Shown piece by piece: positions 61,192 to 64,000 of a DNA stretch of 64,000 nt. Origin of the DNA: Micromonospora rhizosphaerae. GTDB lineage: Bacteria > Actinomycetota > Actinomycetes > Mycobacteriales > Micromonosporaceae. The first letter of the stretch is position 1. Every line of letters starts with the position of its first letter. The notes under the pieces are model-generated. The model saw nothing but the letters and a program-made list of their open reading frames with translations, had not been told where the DNA came from and did not search any database. The position numbers were made by a program, and so were the translations under genes. The stretch covers positions 4,402,001 through 4,466,000 of the forward strand of contig NZ_FMHV01000002.1 in the NCBI RefSeq assembly GCF_900091465.1, written 5' to 3'.

Positions 61192-61815
61192 ATGACCCTC
61201 GACCTCACCGGCGAACTCGCCGCCACCCGCCTGCTGGCGGTCATCCGGGGCACCGACACCGCCGCTGCCATCGCCACCGGCACCGCCCTGCTGGCCGAGG
61301 GCGTACGCGTGGTGGAGGTGGCCCTGACCACGCCCGGCGCGCTCGACGCCATCGCCGCGATCCGGGCGGCGGCGCCGGCCGGATCGCTGGTCGGCGCCGG
61401 AACGGTGCTCACCCCGGCCGCTGTCGCCGACGTGGCGGCGGCCGGCGCGCAGTTCGTCGTCACCCCGGCCGTCGTCGACTCCATCCCCGAGGCGGTCCGC
61501 CGCGGACTCCCGGTCGCCGCCGGGGCGCTCACCCCCACGGAGGCGTACGCGGCCGTCAACGCGGGCGCGGCCGTGGTGAAGCTCTTCCCGGCGTCGCTGG
61601 GCGGGCCGGCGTACCTGAAGGCGCTGCGTGACCCGTTCCCGGACATCCCGTTCGTCGCGGTCGGCGGGGTGGGCCTGGCGGAGCTGCCCGGTTACCTGGC
61701 CGCCGGCGCGATCGCCGTCGGCGTCGGTGGTCCGTTGGTCGGTGACGCGGCGTCCGGCGGTGACCTGGACGCGCTGCGGGAGCGGGCCCGGGCCTACCGG
61801 GCCGCGACGTCATGA
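61192..61815 (+). CDS. dgoA: KDPGal/KDPG-type aldolase
   Basis: 207 residues from ATG 61192; GTG 61186, overlapping the previous stop, is an alternative. Class I KDPG-aldolase fold: VRVVEVALTTPGALDAIAAI (Glu), VGAGTVLTPAAV, QFVVTPAVV, and the Schiff-base Lys in AVVKLFPAS. Cleaves 2-keto-3-deoxy-6-phospho acids to pyruvate and glyceraldehyde-3-phosphate. Overlaps the kinase gene by 4. Confidence 0.87.
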   Translation: MTLDLTGELAATRLLAVIRGTDTAAAIATGTALLAEGVRVVEVALTTPGALDAIAAIRAAAPAGSLVGAGTVLTPAAVADVAAAGAQFVVTPAVVDSIPEAVRRGLPVAAGALTPTEAYAAVNAGAAVVKLFPASLGGPAYLKALRDPFPDIPFVAVGGVGLAELPGYLAAGAIAVGVGGPLVGDAASGGDLDALRERARAYRAATS

Positions 61816-62765
61816 CCGGGCTCGACCTGCTCACCTTCGGCGAGGCGCTGGTGTCGCTGCGGGCGGCCGGGCCGCTGGCCGCCGGCGGCGCCCTGACCAT
61901 GCACCTGGCCGGCGCCGAGGCCAACGTGGCGATCGGGCTGGCCCGGCTCGGCCACCGGACGGCCTGGGCCGGCCGGGTCAGCGAGGACGAGCTCGGCGGA
62001 TACGTGCTGCGCGAGCTGCGCGCCGAGGGCGTCGGCGTCGACCACGTGACCCGCGATCCCGAGCGGCCCGCCGGGCTGATGTTCCTGGAACGGCGCACCG
62101 CCGACCTGACCCGGGTGCGCTACCACCGGGCCGGATCCGCCGGCTCGGCGCTGTCGGTCGAGGACCTGCGCCCGGCCCTGGCCGCCGGCGCCCACGTGCT
62201 GCACCTGACCGGCATCACCCCGGCGCTCTCCGACAGCGCCCGCGAGGCCACCCGGTGGGCGGCCGAGACCGCGTCCCGGTCCGGGGCGCTGGTCTGCCTC
62301 GACGTCAACCACCGGGCGCGGCTCTGGACCCGGGACGCCGCCCGCGCGGTGCTCACCCCGCTCGCCGGGTACGCCTCGGTCGTCGTCGCCTCGGAAGACG
62401 AGCTCGAACTCGTCGGCGAGCCCGGCGCGGACGAGCCGGCCGTGGTGGCCGCTCTGCTTGACCGCGGGGTGGAGACCGTGCTGGTCACACTCGGCGCGGA
62501 CGGCGCCCGGGCGTACACCCGCGACGGGGTCCGGGAGGCGGCGGCGCTGCCCGTCACCGCGGTCGACACCGTCGGCGCGGGCGACGCCTTCACCGCCGGC
62601 TACCTCTCCGGTCATCTCGACGGACTCGACCTGGCCGGGCGGCTGCGCCGCGCGGTCACCCTCGGCGCCTTCGCGGTCGCCGGTCACGGCGACTGGGAGG
62701 CCCTGCCGCGCCGTGACGAACTGTCCCTCCTCGACGACCTGCAGCCCGGCAGCACCCTTCGCTGA
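61812..62765 (+). CDS. 2-keto-3-deoxy-gluconate/galactonate kinase (PfkB family)
   Basis: 317 residues from ATG 61812. PfkB signatures: [20 protein letters not shown] near the start and [18 protein letters not shown] near the end (catalytic Asp in GAGD). Phosphorylates KDG or KDGal ahead of the aldolase. The gene order dehydratase-aldolase-kinase completes a De Ley-Doudoroff-type route. Confidence 0.88.
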   Translation: MTGLDLLTFGEALVSLRAAGPLAAGGALTMHLAGAEANVAIGLARLGHRTAWAGRVSEDELGGYVLRELRAEGVGVDHVTRDPERPAGLMFLERRTADLTRVRYHRAGSAGSALSVEDLRPALAAGAHVLHLTGITPALSDSAREATRWAAETASRSGALVCLDVNHRARLWTRDAARAVLTPLAGYASVVVASEDELELVGEPGADEPAVVAALLDRGVETVLVTLGADGARAYTRDGVREAAALPVTAVDTVGAGDAFTAGYLSGHLDGLDLAGRLRRAVTLGAFAVAGHGDWEALPRRDELSLLDDLQPGSTLR

Positions 62766-62791
62766 GCACCACCTGCAAGAAAGGCACCTGC

Positions 62792-64000
62792 GTGAAGATC
62801 ATCGCAGCGGACGTGATCGTCTCCAGTCCCGACCGGAACTTCGTCACCTTGAAGATCACCACGGACGAGGGCCTCACCGGCCTGGGGGACGGCACCCTCA
62901 ACGGGCGGGAGCTGTCCGTCGCCTCCTATCTGGCTGACCACGTCGTCCCACTGCTGATCGGGCGGGACCCGCACCGGATCGAGGACACCTGGCAGTTCCT
63001 CTACCGCTCGGCGTACTGGCGGCGGGGACCGGTCACCATGGCCGCCATCGCCGCCGTGGACGTCGCGTTGTGGGACATCAAGGCCAAGGCCGCCGGGATG
63101 CCGCTCTACCAGCTGCTGGGCGGTGCGTCGCGGACCGGGATCATGGCGTACGGCCACGCTTCCGGGCGGGACCTGCCCGAGCTGTTCGACTCGATCCGCC
63201 GGCACCTCGAGCTCGGCTACCGGTCGATCCGGGTGCAGACCTCGGTGCCCGGCATCAACGCCGTCTACGGGGTGGCGGCGCAGCCCAGCGTCGACGGCAT
63301 GCGGTACGACTACGAGCCGGCCCAGCGCACCCCGCTGCCCGCCGAGGAGGACTGGGACACCCGCGCGTACCTGCGGCACCTGCCCGGCGTCTTCGAGGCG
63401 GTCCGCAACGAGTTCGGCCCGGAGCTGCCGCTGCTGCACGACGGGCACCACCGGATGACGCCGATCCAGGCCGCCAAGCTCGGCAAGGCCCTCGAACCGT
63501 ACGACCTGTTCTGGCTGGAGGACTGCACCCCGGCGGAGAACCAGGACGCGCTGCGCCTGGTCCGCCAGCACACCACCACGCCGCTGGCCATCGGCGAGGT
63601 CTTCAACACCGTCTGGGACTACCAGACCCTGATCCGGGAACAACTGATCGACTACGTCCGGTCCGCGGTCACCCACACCGGGGGCATCACCGCGATGCGG
63701 AAGCTGCTCGACTTCGCCGCGCAGTACCAGATCAAGTCCGGCATCCACGGCCCGACGGACATCTCGCCGGTGGGCATGGCCGCCGCGCTCCACCTCGACC
63801 TGGCCATCCACAACTTCGGCATCCAGGAGTACATGCAGCACGGCGCGCTGACCAACGAGGTGTTCCGGCAGTCGTTCACCTTCACCGACGGCTACCTGCA
63901 TCCGGGAGAGCAGCCCGGCCTCGGCGTGCAGCTCGACGAGGAGGCCGCCGCCCGGTTCCCGTACGTGCCGGCGTACCTGCCGTTCAACCGGCTCAAGGAC
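62792..64000 (+). CDS. manD: ManD-type mannonate dehydratase, cut by the window end
   Basis: 403 residues visible from GTG 62792 (AAAGG upstream); the stop is beyond 64000. Enolase superfamily, ManD subgroup: [16 protein letters not shown] start, Arg in [11 protein letters not shown], Asp in LLHDGHHRM, Glu in FWLEDCTP, Glu in AIGEVFNT, His in [12 protein letters not shown], ending near [12 protein letters not shown]. ManD normally ends a few residues later, so little is missing. Makes 2-keto-3-deoxygluconate from mannonate, feeding the same kinase and aldolase. Confidence 0.85.
   Translation, partial: MKIIAADVIVSSPDRNFVTLKITTDEGLTGLGDGTLNGRELSVASYLADHVVPLLIGRDPHRIEDTWQFLYRSAYWRRGPVTMAAIAAVDVALWDIKAKAAGMPLYQLLGGASRTGIMAYGHASGRDLPELFDSIRRHLELGYRSIRVQTSVPGINAVYGVAAQPSVDGMRYDYEPAQRTPLPAEEDWDTRAYLRHLPGVFEAVRNEFGPELPLLHDGHHRMTPIQAAKLGKALEPYDLFWLEDCTPAENQDALRLVRQHTTTPLAIGEVFNTVWDYQTLIREQLIDYVRSAVTHTGGITAMRKLLDFAAQYQIKSGIHGPTDISPVGMAAALHLDLAIHNFGIQEYMQHGALTNEVFRQSFTFTDGYLHPGEQPGLGVQLDEEAAARFPYVPAYLPFNRLKD

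Overview
The window is high-GC actinobacterial DNA. Strong codon bias toward G/C in third positions, four-base ATGA/GTGA gene overlaps, a complete six-gene mce operon, a SigD/RsdA-like sigma/anti-sigma pair, a type VII secretion toxin cassette and many integrative-element scars all fit the Micromonosporaceae (Micromonospora-like). The genus is an inference from gene content; there is no rRNA here.

Layout. (1) 1-9.9 kb, ordinary chromosome: end of an unknown gene, a SnoaL-like/DUF1772 pair (the second frameshifted) divergent from a TetR regulator, a Tat-exported PHP-type hydrolase, a YbaB - T7SS target - toxin - immunity operon, an SPFH protein, a PadR-controlled membrane-protein operon, and the sigma/anti-sigma pair. 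(2) 10-22.1 kb, an intact mce import system: ATPase, two YrbE permeases, MceA-F, two Mce-associated proteins, then a mechanosensitive-channel-like protein and a strong terminator. (3) 22.1-47.6 kb, an accessory island. It starts at a tRNA 3'-half scar. It contains secreted proteins (a trypsin-like protease and a beta-helix protein among them), LtrA, several orphan genes, IS4, IS110, IS3 and IS30 elements, repeated tRNA-like attachment scars, and small modules of actinomycete integrative elements. (4) 47.7-64 kb, ordinary chromosome: an MFS transporter; a DeoR-controlled ABC uptake operon with a zinc polyol dehydrogenase; a SagB-type nitroreductase; and a FadR-type regulator divergent from a sugar-acid operon (ABC importer, galactonate dehydratase, KDPGal/KDPG aldolase, KDG/KDGal kinase, and a ManD-type mannonate dehydratase running off the end).

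Most interesting: at 38.1-43.4 kb a small helical protein and an NB-ARC/TPR (NLR-like, STAND) protein are translationally coupled. They share the motif NxG[IV]VQTGD, at the C-terminus of the first and the N-terminus of the second. This is the arrangement expected of a bacterial amyloid-signalling immune pair. The NLR is cut inside its TPR repeats by an IS3 element that is itself cut by an IS30 element. Removing the insertion plus one 4-bp target duplication restores the frame exactly. A second oddity is a lower-GC cupin gene at 44 kb whose protein ends in MCYCYCCCCA. The accessory region also holds four same-strand copies of a roughly 60-135 bp repeat ending in a tRNA-anticodon-arm-like sequence, and two tRNA-Arg(CCT)-like fragments 10.5 kb apart. 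Together these suggest repeated integration and decay of actinomycete integrative elements.

Operon logic. The two sugar ABC clusters each have a lipoprotein receptor and two permeases but no ATPase, and in both a perfect GC hairpin follows the receptor gene. The sugar-acid operon funnels galactonate and mannonate to 2-keto-3-deoxy acids and then, via kinase and aldolase, to pyruvate and glyceraldehyde-3-phosphate.
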